A stretch of 64,000 bases of DNA, from contig JACONK010000010.1 in assembly GCA_014323795.1 (NCBI GenBank), forward strand, positions 1 through 64,000, read 5' to 3'. The notes beneath the pieces are model-generated. The model worked only from the letters and a program-made list of their open reading frames with translations. It was not told the origin of the DNA and made no database searches. The DNA is from Paracoccaceae bacterium. Its GTDB lineage: Bacteria; Pseudomonadota; Alphaproteobacteria; Rhodobacterales; Rhodobacteraceae. Every line of letters begins with the position of its first letter. The first letter of the stretch is position 1. A program made the translations under genes and the position numbers. Shown here in pieces: positions 43,197 through 54,393 of the stretch.

Positions 43197-45338
43197 TCAG
43201 TTTACCGCCCTGAAACTGCCGCCGCCGCACATGGCTGTACGGCCAAGGGCAAGCGGCCCATTCATTTGCCCGGCAAAAGAAAGGCGCAGGCGCGCCCGGA
43301 TGCCGCCACGGCGACCCTTGGCAACCATGAGGATATTGATCCCGGCGGGCAGAGGCAGCCCCCGGGCAGAGCAGGCCCGGCGCACATCATCGGGAATCCA
43401 GCTAACAGGATCACCCTTGCCATGACGGTCCGGCTGCCAGTCCGTGACGCTTTCCCAGACCCTGCCCGTGTGCAGCAGGGGGGAGGCGTCAACGGCCAGG
43501 GCGCACAGATCGAAGGCCCCGTGTGCGCCGGCAACGACCCGTTGCAGCCCGGATAAAGCGCGGCTGAGGGTACGGGTATGTCTGGCCTGTTCGTTGTCCG
43601 GGTCGGTGTGATTCAGGGCCTGCGGCGCGGCGATCAACAGGTGACGTGCAGCCGGATCGACCAGAAACCCGATATGGCTGCGCCCGCCGCGCCGGACCGG
43701 CGCACCATCGGCCTCATGGCCAGTGAAGAACGCGGGGAGTTTATCCCGGCCCAGTTCGGACGCAACACGGGCCATGACCGCCCGCCGTGTGGCCCGCGCA
43801 AGCACCTCCGGCATAACGGGTGCTGACCCTGACACGGAAAACAGCCAGACATTCTGATGTTCCCGCACGGGTTCCATCAGGCCCAAACCGCGGAAACGCC
43901 CGTCCCCAATCAGCACCAGCCCCTTGACCGGCTTGTGAAACCGGAGTTCCACATGGGCCATGCGCCGGATCGAAATCGGCTTACCGCCCGGGCGCACTGG
44001 CACCTCGAATTGATCCGCACGCGATCCGCGGCGCTGGAACGGTTCGGTCTGGATGCGGATTTCGGTCGGTTTTTCACGCACCCCCGCGTGGCGCAGGGCC
44101 TGGCGTACCCCTTGGGCGAACGCCTCGGCGGCGTTGCGGCGTTCGGTGCCCGTCCGGCCGTGCCGATGCACGGGCCCCACCACGGGTGTGAGTGTGCGCC
44201 AAACCATCGAACTGCCTTTCAAGTGCCTGAGGATTGAATCCGAATCGGGGTTGCCGACGCGCTCCAGACACCAGTCGGATACCGCACCCGTCAGCGGATC
44301 GATGGGCCGCAGCGTGATAAAGGCCCAATCGAGGTCGCCGATGTCAATCGGGCAGTCTGGCGGGATGTCCACAAGAAGCCGCCGGATTGACAGATCAACC
44401 TCCGGGTGTCCGGAAGAGGGCAGCGGGATTACGCGGATACGCTTGTGCGGGTCGGGGCGTACCTTGCCCTTGCCGCGCAGCAGGTGGTTTACCATGGCCG
44501 CGTGTTCGGGCAACGCCCCTTCAAGCCGGTCTGCCGTCTGCTTAATCATCTGATCCGCAAGCGTTGCCGCACGTATCAGGGGGATAGGCCGAAAGCTGCC
44601 GCCGTCTTCGGGATTCAGGGAACGAATCCGGTATAGAAACCGCCGCGGGGCAGGGGCGTAGGACAGAGAGGCCACCCGCGGTTTCGGCGGCTGGCGGAAG
44701 GTCCGTATTCTTCCTTCTGTTTTGAACCGACTGCCAAAGGCCGCATGCCGTTTTTCGAGGCTGGAGAGTGTCCCGCGGCGGGGAACGGCACTGTCCGAAC
44801 CCGGTCCGGGGCGGAACAACACGCCGGGATGGGCATCGAGCCGTGCGGTGCAGGCATCCGGTTCCAATAACTCCGCAGATGCGAAGGCCGGATCGGTTCC
44901 GCAGCCAAGCCGGTAGAGATCATCTACCATTGCCAAAAGTCCCTCCGGCGGGGTGCTTTCAACTTTCCACAGATACACCAGCGGCACCGCGGCGTCGAAA
45001 AGCCATGGCTGGTCTTTCCTGGCTACCCGTGTGGCAGCCACGGCATCGGCATAGCCCTCGTTCTTGAGCTTGCCCGTTGATTTTGTTCCGTCAAAGTCAT
45101 TATTGGGCACAAACCGTGTCACGGCTTGCGCCCGGCGGGCGGCAGGGGCCGCTACCACCGGTGCGGCCTGCTCTTCAAGCCATTCCAGGGCTTGCCGTGC
45201 CGCATCCGGCAGGGATTTGCCCCGCGCCGCGCCAGCGGCAAGGGCCTGAAACAGGCGTGCCGGGGTCGGTGGCCACGCCCCGGCACCGTGGTAGCGGCCT
45301 GCAAGGAAATGCACCGTGATGGCAAGGCCCCTAGACAT
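43197..45338 (-). CDS. csb2: type I-G Cas5-Cas6 fusion Csb2
   Basis: The 713-residue product begins MSRGLAITVHFLAGRYHGAG, with AWPPTPARLFQALAAGAARG, the start of Csb2 (GSU0054 family). The N-terminal part is the Cas5-like RAMP that caps the crRNA 5' handle. The C-terminal part is Cas6-like and would process pre-crRNA; glycine-rich loops are seen near the end (GRRGGIRARLRLSFAGQMNG). The start is 4 bp after the csb1 stop. A 135-bp gap separates it from cas4/1. It forms part of the interference complex. Confidence 0.85.
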   Translation of the reverse strand: MSRGLAITVHFLAGRYHGAGAWPPTPARLFQALAAGAARGKSLPDAARQALEWLEEQAAPVVAAPAARRAQAVTRFVPNNDFDGTKSTGKLKNEGYADAVAATRVARKDQPWLFDAAVPLVYLWKVESTPPEGLLAMVDDLYRLGCGTDPAFASAELLEPDACTARLDAHPGVLFRPGPGSDSAVPRRGTLSSLEKRHAAFGSRFKTEGRIRTFRQPPKPRVASLSYAPAPRRFLYRIRSLNPEDGGSFRPIPLIRAATLADQMIKQTADRLEGALPEHAAMVNHLLRGKGKVRPDPHKRIRVIPLPSSGHPEVDLSIRRLLVDIPPDCPIDIGDLDWAFITLRPIDPLTGAVSDWCLERVGNPDSDSILRHLKGSSMVWRTLTPVVGPVHRHGRTGTERRNAAEAFAQGVRQALRHAGVREKPTEIRIQTEPFQRRGSRADQFEVPVRPGGKPISIRRMAHVELRFHKPVKGLVLIGDGRFRGLGLMEPVREHQNVWLFSVSGSAPVMPEVLARATRRAVMARVASELGRDKLPAFFTGHEADGAPVRRGGRSHIGFLVDPAARHLLIAAPQALNHTDPDNEQARHTRTLSRALSGLQRVVAGAHGAFDLCALAVDASPLLHTGRVWESVTDWQPDRHGKGDPVSWIPDDVRRACSARGLPLPAGINILMVAKGRRGGIRARLRLSFAGQMNGPLALGRTAMCGGGSFRAVN

Positions 45339-45342
45339 TCGC

Positions 45343-47340
<1,998 letters not shown>

Positions 47341-47348
<8 letters not shown>

Positions 47349-50004
47349 GGGTACCCTCCTCAAACTCACTGCTGGCCTTCTGATCGGCGGCGCGCAGCAC
47401 TGTCTCCAGCCAGGCCAGCCCCCAGGGGCCATGGAACTTTTGAAGCCGTGCGAAGCGCAGGGCGACCTTGCCCGCAATCTGTGCCACCTTTGACGGCGGA
47501 AGGTCGGCATCATCACACCCCAGGTGCCGTATAACCGGGCGGGCGTGTCCGTGATGGGCGGCAACAAGGTGCAGGATCAGGTCGCGGGTGGGCTCCGGCA
47601 AATCATCGCGCTTTTCCAGCTGAACCAGAGATCCGAACTCATGCCTGTAGCCATGCAGGCGGTTCCATCGCGTGTTGCGCCCGTCAATCTTGGCCCAGGG
47701 GCCCCCTTCCCTCGCGGCTGCACCTGCGGCGTCCTGCCAGACCCTGGCTGCCTTGCCCTTGTCGTGATGCTGTGCGGCTGTATTCAGAACCTCCCTCATT
47801 TCGTCATCAAGCCCAAGGCGTTCGGCAAAGTCGGCGACGCAACGCACAACCGCGTTTGTGTGATCGGCAAGGGTCTGCGGGCGTTTGGCCACTGCCCGTG
47901 CGGTTTCGCTTTCAACCCCGGCGAGGCTGCGGCGCAGAACAGCGAACCCTGCCTGTTCCTGGTCATCGGGGCCAAACCGCGTGATAAACCGCGCAACCTG
48001 CGGTCCGTTCTCCGATCCTTCCGGGGCCGCCAATGCCCCGCCCTGTTGTGTCAGTTCCGCGATTCGCCAGCCAGTGTCCTTGAAACGGTCAGGATCTGTG
48101 TCTGCAGTTGGGGGGAAAGCACCCTGTTTCGCGTCCAGAACGCCCGTGCCGGTGATTGGCTTTTTCTCTTCACGGTCGCAATCAAGACCGGCGACGCACT
48201 GGCGCACAATCAGGGTGCCCCAGCGCATATCATTTTCAGCCTGCGTCCATTTCTGCTCTTTTCTTTCCAGGAAATCAAAGGTCAGTCGTTCCCTGGAAAG
48301 TGTTCCGTCAGATCCGAGTATCAGCGCGGCAATGTCGTCCGCCTTTTCCTTAAGGGATTCTGCGTCCTTATTACGTTGCTTTGCCAGACTCTTTCCGCGG
48401 CCTTTCAGCCATTTGATCACCCGGTCACTGCGGGCCTGAAGCCGTTCCGACGGACGGATAGGGGTTGCGTCAAGCCAGCGTTTGACATCATCGGCATCCA
48501 CGGTAACCTTTCCCTCATGGCCTTGGCGGACAGGCAGATATTCGCGCCAGACAATGGTGGTGTGCGGTTTTTCATCTTCTTCCCAGCCGCGCAGCCACGG
48601 CCCCACCTCGGGGCGACCCGCATGTTCCTCCAGGGATGTCATGGCCCAGGCATCAATCAGCGGATCTGTCAGGGCAGGATACAGTGGTGCGGGTGTTGCT
48701 GCAGCCCGCACCTCGGGCAGATCGTTGATCCCGGCAAGCGCACCGGGCCCGGCCTGGCGCGGCCCATCCCCGGGCAGGCGCATCAAAAGGGCGCGTGTCG
48801 CCGTGCGCCGGTCCCGTTCCGCGGCATTATGTGCCGCATCCTCGCCAAGATCCCATACCGTCACGGTTGCGGATCCTTCCCCACGGCGGTTTACGCGGCC
48901 CAGGTGCTGCACCATTCGTTCATAAGATACGAGATCGCAGAGCATATGATCGGCATCCAGGTCAATCCCCACCTCCCCGGCGGAGGTCGCCACGAGGATT
49001 GCACCGCCCGCCTTATCCCCGCGCCGGTCGCCGATAAACCCGTCTTCCTCAAGCTGGTTCACCAACGCATCCCGTTCCAGCCCGCGGCGTTGCCCTGTCA
49101 GAAGCCTTACATGGACATCTAATTCCCTTGTCTTTTCTCGCAGTTCTTTACTAATCTTCAGCGCATCATCAAAATTTTCCCGATAGACCAGAATGCGTGC
49201 GCCGGGATGGGCGTCAAGCAGGGCAAGGGCAGCGGCGGAGAAACACTCAGGCTTGGCATCTGCCTTGTCTTCAGACTTGTCTTCAATAGTCAGGTCTTTC
49301 CTGGCCTCAAGGCGTTGGCGCACCGGATCCGCACGGCGATCCTCCTCCGTCAGGCGGAGCGTGTTGCCCTGTGCATCCTGCGTCGCGCTCAATGCCATCA
49401 TGCGCGGGCCGTTTGGCCCGGTTCGGTCGGCGACCTGCTCAATCAGCCGGGCGAAAGGCTGGGACAGATGGGCCTCGTCAAGAATCAGCAGGCTGTCTGT
49501 CGCGAGCAGTGCGGCATGCATGGGGCGCATGCGGGCCGATACACCATAGCCCTGGAACAGAATGCGCGACCCGACCATATCGACGGTGCCGACCACGATT
49601 GCAGGGGCCGCAATATCCGAAAGCCATTACCGATTGTCCGCAAACTGCCCCCGGAGTGTCGATATCGGCAAGGGCTCCTTCAGGCCCAGCCTGTCCCGAA
49701 TATGCCTGCACCCCTCACGCTCCAGCGCAGCCCGCAATACGTGCGCTTCTTTGGTTGTCTGATCAACGACAGTCCTTCTGTCAACAACATATACCAACCG
49801 GCGCGGCACTGCTGCACCGGACGCACGGGCAAGCAGCCAGATAGCAATAACAGACGTTTTTCCCAGACCCGTCGGAATATCAAGGGCACCCGGCAGGTGG
49901 CCGGAGCACATGCGTTCGTAAAGCCGGGCCTGCCAAGGATAAGGGTCGTAACCCGTAAGGCTGCAAAACAGCGTTCTGAAATCAGGTAAATCAGGTACGG
50001 TCAA
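47341..50004 (-). pseudogene. cas3: Cas3 helicase-nuclease interrupted by an in-frame ochre codon
   Basis: The frame from ATG 50004 (MTVPDLPDFRTLFCSLTGYD) is open for 888 codons except for one TAA at 49627-49629. The stop follows STLRGQFADNR and is followed in frame by WLSDIAAPAIVVGTVDMVGS, where relatives read DNREWL; GAA to TAA would explain it. Helicase motif I (IPTGLGKTS) is upstream, and motif II (LLILDEAHLSQPF) and the C-terminal HD nuclease (AAQHHDKGKAARVW) are downstream. The downstream part has an in-frame GTG at 49596 but lacks motif I. Without suppression no full Cas3 can be made. The gene heads the cas operon. Confidence 0.88.
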
Positions 50005-50668
50005 AATCAGTTTCCTGTCCCAACATTCACGTATGTCCCGATCCTGACGACTGCCCCGGCCAGATCATCCACGGGTACCACTGTCGCGTCGGGAAGGCCA
50101 GGATTACCTTTCACGTATCCCACACCTTATAACCAATTCTTCCCTTCGCCACCATCGTTCACTCCGCATATCCGGCGGGTGTATACAGCATGGGCCAATC
50201 ACAACTGCGATCCGGCAAGTTTGACTGTCTTGCACCTTGCCTGAGAATTTCCCTGATATAGGCGTAAACAAAACCACGGTCTCATTTCAAGCGGAATTCC
50301 CGCCATAACGGGATCGCAAATAGAGGTTCGCCAACCGTCTCCGCCGAAATCAGGGATATTTCGGCCTGCCCGCCGCATGCAAACCCCGTGAGGCATTCGT
50401 CAGAATTTCAGCCGCGGTTCGGGTTGTTATCACCCCCGTATTTGATGTGACTGTGGTGCGGTTGCGATTTCACCACTTCCGTCCCGCAGTCTGTGTGCCA
50501 TCTTATCGAACTATGCCCCCGGTTTCCTTCTGCCCGGGTATTCTTGATCATATCTTATACCAGGATGGGATAAATCCAAGTTTCCGCATCCGCTGCAGAA
50601 ATGCCCAGACAGAGCAGCATCCATATAAAGACGCAAGTCTACAAGGGACTGGCTTCTTTTGCAGTTCG
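50005..50668. other. 664-bp region between cas3 and zorD
   Basis: This region should contain the cas operon promoter near 50010-50120. No intact gene is seen. It also holds a degenerate copy of part of zorA at about 50383-50515 (listed separately). The rest looks like decayed coding sequence with no recognised family. Confidence 0.5.
50383..50515 (-). pseudogene. degenerate partial duplicate of zorA
   Basis: Aligned by eye with zorA at about 57563-57690, this segment keeps roughly 80% of bases, for example ATTTCAGCCGCGG against ATTTCAGCCGCAG, ATCACCCCCGTATTTGATGT against ATCACCCCCGGATTTGATGT, and CTTCCGTCC in both. One-base insertions and deletions break the frame. The corresponding part of ZorA is the helical tail (GHIKSGGDTTRSAAEILINA). 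It indicates a second, now lost, Zorya-like or partial copy on the other side of zorD. Confidence 0.75.
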
Positions 50669-53600
50669 CTAGAGATACGGGATTGACCCGTCCGGGTTTG
50701 GGGGTTCCATTGGAATTCCGTCTCGTTTGAACATCATGACCATTGCGGCGTTGACGGGATCTTTAGCCTGTGTCAGGCTACCCTCCAAGAGCATCTGCTG
50801 CAGCCGGTTCACGTCTTCCTCTGTGTCCCCCATCGGCCAGAGGGCGGAACTGGCGAGCCGCCGCTTTCGGGTCATGAGACTATGGAGCAGACAGTCAAAC
50901 GAGTTGTGCTGATACCCCGGATGGATCGCCATCGGGATGTGAACGGTGACGTCCCGGGTCTGCCCGATCCGGTGGACCCGATCATTGCACTGCTCCTCCA
51001 CCGCCGGGTTCCACCAGCGTGACAGGTGGATCACATTTGTTGCCGCCGTCAGGGTCAGGCCAGTGCCGGCCGCCCTGGGGCCAAGCACAAGTACTTCGAA
51101 CCCTTCATCGCATTTCAGGTGTCGCTGAAACTGGTTCACGATCTCCTGCCGCCGCGGAATCGGGGTGCTTCCGTTTATCAGATTAACCTGCGGCAATCCG
51201 AACTCCTGCTTCAAAAGCCCGATGAACCGGTGCTGAATCTGCACGTTTTCGATGAAGACCAGAACCCGTTCACCCCGGTCCCTGATCTTGCGGATGATGT
51301 CCATCGCGGTGAAGAGCCGGGCGGACATCCCGATAAAGGTTTTATCCTCGGCAGGCGAGGATGCGTTCGGATGCACGGATACAGATCGAATATGCTGAAG
51401 CATCTTCAGGGCAGCACCGCGGATGCCGGCAGCAAGCTTGCCGTGGGCTTCTTCGTAGGTCGCCGCCTGCGATTCCGGCATCAGCCGCGGGTGCAGGCAG
51501 CGCGACTTTCCAGGAAGGTCGCGGGCGACATTCTCTTTCAGACGGCGCAGGCCAACCGGCGGGTGCCCGTCATGCCATTCAAACATTTGCATGTAGAGTT
51601 CGCGCATGTTTCCCTGTTCGGGGTTCCCGAACATCTCCCGGAACTCCTTGAGCGAACCGAACCGGCCCGGTATCAACTGATCCATGATCGCCCAGAGGTC
51701 GGTTGTGCTGTTCTTGATCGGGGTTCCGGTCAGCCCGATCCGGAAATCCGCGTTGACGGTGAGTGCCGCCTTGGCGCGCAGACTCCCCGGATTTTTCACC
51801 GCCTGGATTTCATCAAACACAGCGGTCGAGAAGGGAATCCTTGCAAGTGAATGCTGATAATTCGCCAAGGTCGTATACGTGGTCAGAATCCAGTATCGAT
51901 GCCCGCGCCCTTCCTTGATCGCGTCTTCCACGTCCGACAGATTTAGAAGCGTGATGCCTCTGTCCGTATCCTTCCCCTTCTGTCCGGGCCTTTTTCTGTT
52001 CCCAAGACAGGAACCGTAAAGCCGGATCACATTTCCGAGCCCCGGTGCGTTCAGGTGCTTGTCTACCTCCTCTTCCCAGTTCACAAGGAGGGAGGTGGGG
52101 GCGACCACAAGGACTGGCGCGGTCCGGCCGGATTCAGAGCGGGACATATTCTCCTTCATCCAGGCAAGGAAGGTGATCGCCTGCAGTGTTTTGCCAAGGC
52201 CCTGTTCATCCGCATTCAGAATCCCGGGCAGCCCGGCTGTCCACGCCTCCAGCTTCCAGTGAAAACTCTCAATCTGGTGTTCCTTGATGGCTGACTTCAC
52301 CACCTTGGGGAGCGTATCAGGGGCAAGCCGGGTTCGGGGATTGAGCTCCTTGTACCATTGCAGATCGGCAATGTTGTTCCGTGTATCGAGGATGACAGGC
52401 CCGCCCGTGGCGTCCATCTCGTCCTCAATCACAAGGTTCTTTTTCGGTTCTTCGGGGGTTCCGGTTTCCTTAAGCCGCTGCACAAGGACGGTGCGGCTGG
52501 CCGGGGTTGCGGGGATTTCCACCCCATCAACGGCTACCGTCTGATCCCCCTCCGCGATTGCGGCATCCACCCGCTGGATGAGCTCCTCAACCTTATCCGG
52601 GGGCATCGCCCCGATCTTCTCGGCTGCGGCCCCGGTGAACACTTCCGGCAGCCAAGTGGTGCCGGATGCAAGGAACTCCGGCCCAGGCTTCACGTAACGG
52701 GTCAGCCCGATCACACGTTCCGAGTATTCCAGGGTCTCGACAAAGGCAGGCTCAGCCGTCTGCTCGATAATCTCCTCCTCCTGGGCGGGGGACAGGCCGT
52801 CCAGTTCGCCTTTCGTGCGCAGATGTTCTGTTACTGCCTCTGTGATCCGCTGCCGGGGGTTCTTGACGAAAGCGGCCCGGGTGGCCTTGTCGGCGCGTTG
52901 CATCTCTGTCATCACCCTGAGGACGGGGGCGGCGTCCGGGTCTACGACCAGGTAGCTTTGATTGCCGATCTTATAGGCAGGGCGGGCACCACGGGCGAAA
53001 GCCTTATCCTGGAAGGCCCGCAGCCGGCCCTCCTGCAGTTCGGCCCCCGCCTCATTAATCTGCCTCCCGTCGCGCTCAATCGCCTCGACTGTTTCGCCAA
53101 GGAACGGGATAATCGCGAACTGGTCCTCCCCTTGCGGGCTGATCGCGAACCGGTCCGTCAGAGTAACCTCAAGCCCGGAAAGAAATTCCGTCATTCTGAG
53201 CCGGGCCTCCGTGTCCGTCCGGTCCAGCCGTATCCCAGGTTCAAGCGCACGCCGGAAGTGTGCCAGTGCCTCCCAGTGCGCGTCCAGGTCCGCCGGTCCG
53301 GCCTGGAACTGATCCGCCACCTCCAGCGCGTCCAGAATCCATCGGGGCAGTCGCCTGGGCCCGTTTGGGGTATCCAGTATCGCACCGGTTCGGGTAACGA
53401 TCTCCGGCTTTCCGGCCCGAAGCCACTCATATGTGAGCTGAAAATTCGGGCTTCCGATCTGTCCTAGGACATCCGTCCGAAGCGTGAGATCCACCAGCGG
53501 GGGGAACCCGAGCGCGTCTGCCGCCTCCTTGTCAACCTCGCCCAAGGTCCGATGCTTTAGTCGGATACGACTCGCACCAATCTCCACCTCCTCGCCCGCC

Positions 53601-53758
53601 TCCTCTGCGGTGGCCCGCAAATCCGCAAGCGCGAAACCCAGCTGCGTGTCGTGATCAAGGTTTCGATCAGGCTGACGGGAAAGAAGACGACCCAGAAGGG
53701 ACTGGCGCGACTTGAACTCAAGCGTGAGTCCGTCCTGATCATAGGAACACCGGATCAT
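50669..53758 (-). CDS. zorD: Zorya ZorD, SNF2-family helicase
   Basis: The 1029-residue protein has an N-terminal region without a recognised fold (to about residue 480). The SNF2 ATPase follows with motif I DEQGLGKTLQAITFL, motif II VFDEIQAVKN, motif III LTGTPIKN, and the C-terminal helicase lobe (PRAAGTGLTLTAATNVIHLS; EQCNDRVHRIGQTRDV). In type I Zorya, ZorD is the DNA-acting effector that responds to ZorAB activation and degrades phage DNA. The gene lies about 490 bp downstream of the zorC region, wider than usual. No internal stop is seen. Confidence 0.85.
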   Translation of the reverse strand: MIRCSYDQDGLTLEFKSRQSLLGRLLSRQPDRNLDHDTQLGFALADLRATAEEAGEEVEIGASRIRLKHRTLGEVDKEAADALGFPPLVDLTLRTDVLGQIGSPNFQLTYEWLRAGKPEIVTRTGAILDTPNGPRRLPRWILDALEVADQFQAGPADLDAHWEALAHFRRALEPGIRLDRTDTEARLRMTEFLSGLEVTLTDRFAISPQGEDQFAIIPFLGETVEAIERDGRQINEAGAELQEGRLRAFQDKAFARGARPAYKIGNQSYLVVDPDAAPVLRVMTEMQRADKATRAAFVKNPRQRITEAVTEHLRTKGELDGLSPAQEEEIIEQTAEPAFVETLEYSERVIGLTRYVKPGPEFLASGTTWLPEVFTGAAAEKIGAMPPDKVEELIQRVDAAIAEGDQTVAVDGVEIPATPASRTVLVQRLKETGTPEEPKKNLVIEDEMDATGGPVILDTRNNIADLQWYKELNPRTRLAPDTLPKVVKSAIKEHQIESFHWKLEAWTAGLPGILNADEQGLGKTLQAITFLAWMKENMSRSESGRTAPVLVVAPTSLLVNWEEEVDKHLNAPGLGNVIRLYGSCLGNRKRPGQKGKDTDRGITLLNLSDVEDAIKEGRGHRYWILTTYTTLANYQHSLARIPFSTAVFDEIQAVKNPGSLRAKAALTVNADFRIGLTGTPIKNSTTDLWAIMDQLIPGRFGSLKEFREMFGNPEQGNMRELYMQMFEWHDGHPPVGLRRLKENVARDLPGKSRCLHPRLMPESQAATYEEAHGKLAAGIRGAALKMLQHIRSVSVHPNASSPAEDKTFIGMSARLFTAMDIIRKIRDRGERVLVFIENVQIQHRFIGLLKQEFGLPQVNLINGSTPIPRRQEIVNQFQRHLKCDEGFEVLVLGPRAAGTGLTLTAATNVIHLSRWWNPAVEEQCNDRVHRIGQTRDVTVHIPMAIHPGYQHNSFDCLLHSLMTRKRRLASSALWPMGDTEEDVNRLQQMLLEGSLTQAKDPVNAAMVMMFKRDGIPMEPPNPDGSIPYL

Positions 53759-54247
53759 GTGCGCCTATCCCTATCCGCTGCAGGGTGCCGACCCCGGCCG
53801 GATACAAATTCGGTCTACGCCCTGTCAACATTCATATTATGATCGCAAAGCTTTGTCAGATTGCGCAATCCTCGAGCGCACTGACATGCCTGCGCAGGAT
53901 TTTCGGGTTGCCCATTGTGGCGCGGGAATGCCCCGGTGACGGATAGCCTGTTCAGGTTCATATACGGCGTTGGGTCCGCACTGATATTTTCGGAAGAGTC
54001 CCCGGGGTAGCGGCGGAGGGGGAAATGAAGAAAAATCCCACCCACCAACCGGAGAATGAAAGAATGCGGGTCGCTCTCCCGACAGCCGTTGAGAGTGAGG
54101 AAGAAGCAGACTGATTCCCAACCCAGGGAGACCAGGACGACGAGGGTATAACCTCGCTCGGAAACGCCTGTGCTACACAAAAGAAACGCCATATCAAGGG
54201 GTAAAAGGCCGGAGGATGGTTTGTTCCTCAGGCGACAGGGCAAACCG
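53759..54247. other. zorC-zorD intergenic region with a possible small plus-strand ORF
   Basis: No known gene is seen in 489 bp. On the plus strand a 29-codon frame at 54025-54114 (MKKNPTHQPENERMRVALPT, ending EEEAD) has GGAGGGGG just upstream. It has no family and may be chance. The space may be the result of a deletion or a zorD-specific promoter region. Confidence 0.4.
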
Positions 54248-54393
54248 TTAGGCTTCCCTAATCCAACGGACATCGTTCTTCTTGGCCCAAGTCCAGAACT
54301 CTCGCCATCCGTTCCTGGGAAGCGGCTTGTCGGCAAGGAGATTTTCCACCATCTCCCTGGTGAAACCCTCCGGCGTTTCTTTCTGCGCTTGCT

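Noticed and set aside
52358-53467. 369-codon plus-strand open frame opposite zorD
   Set aside because: Antisense shadow in a GC-rich gene; no start signal or domain.
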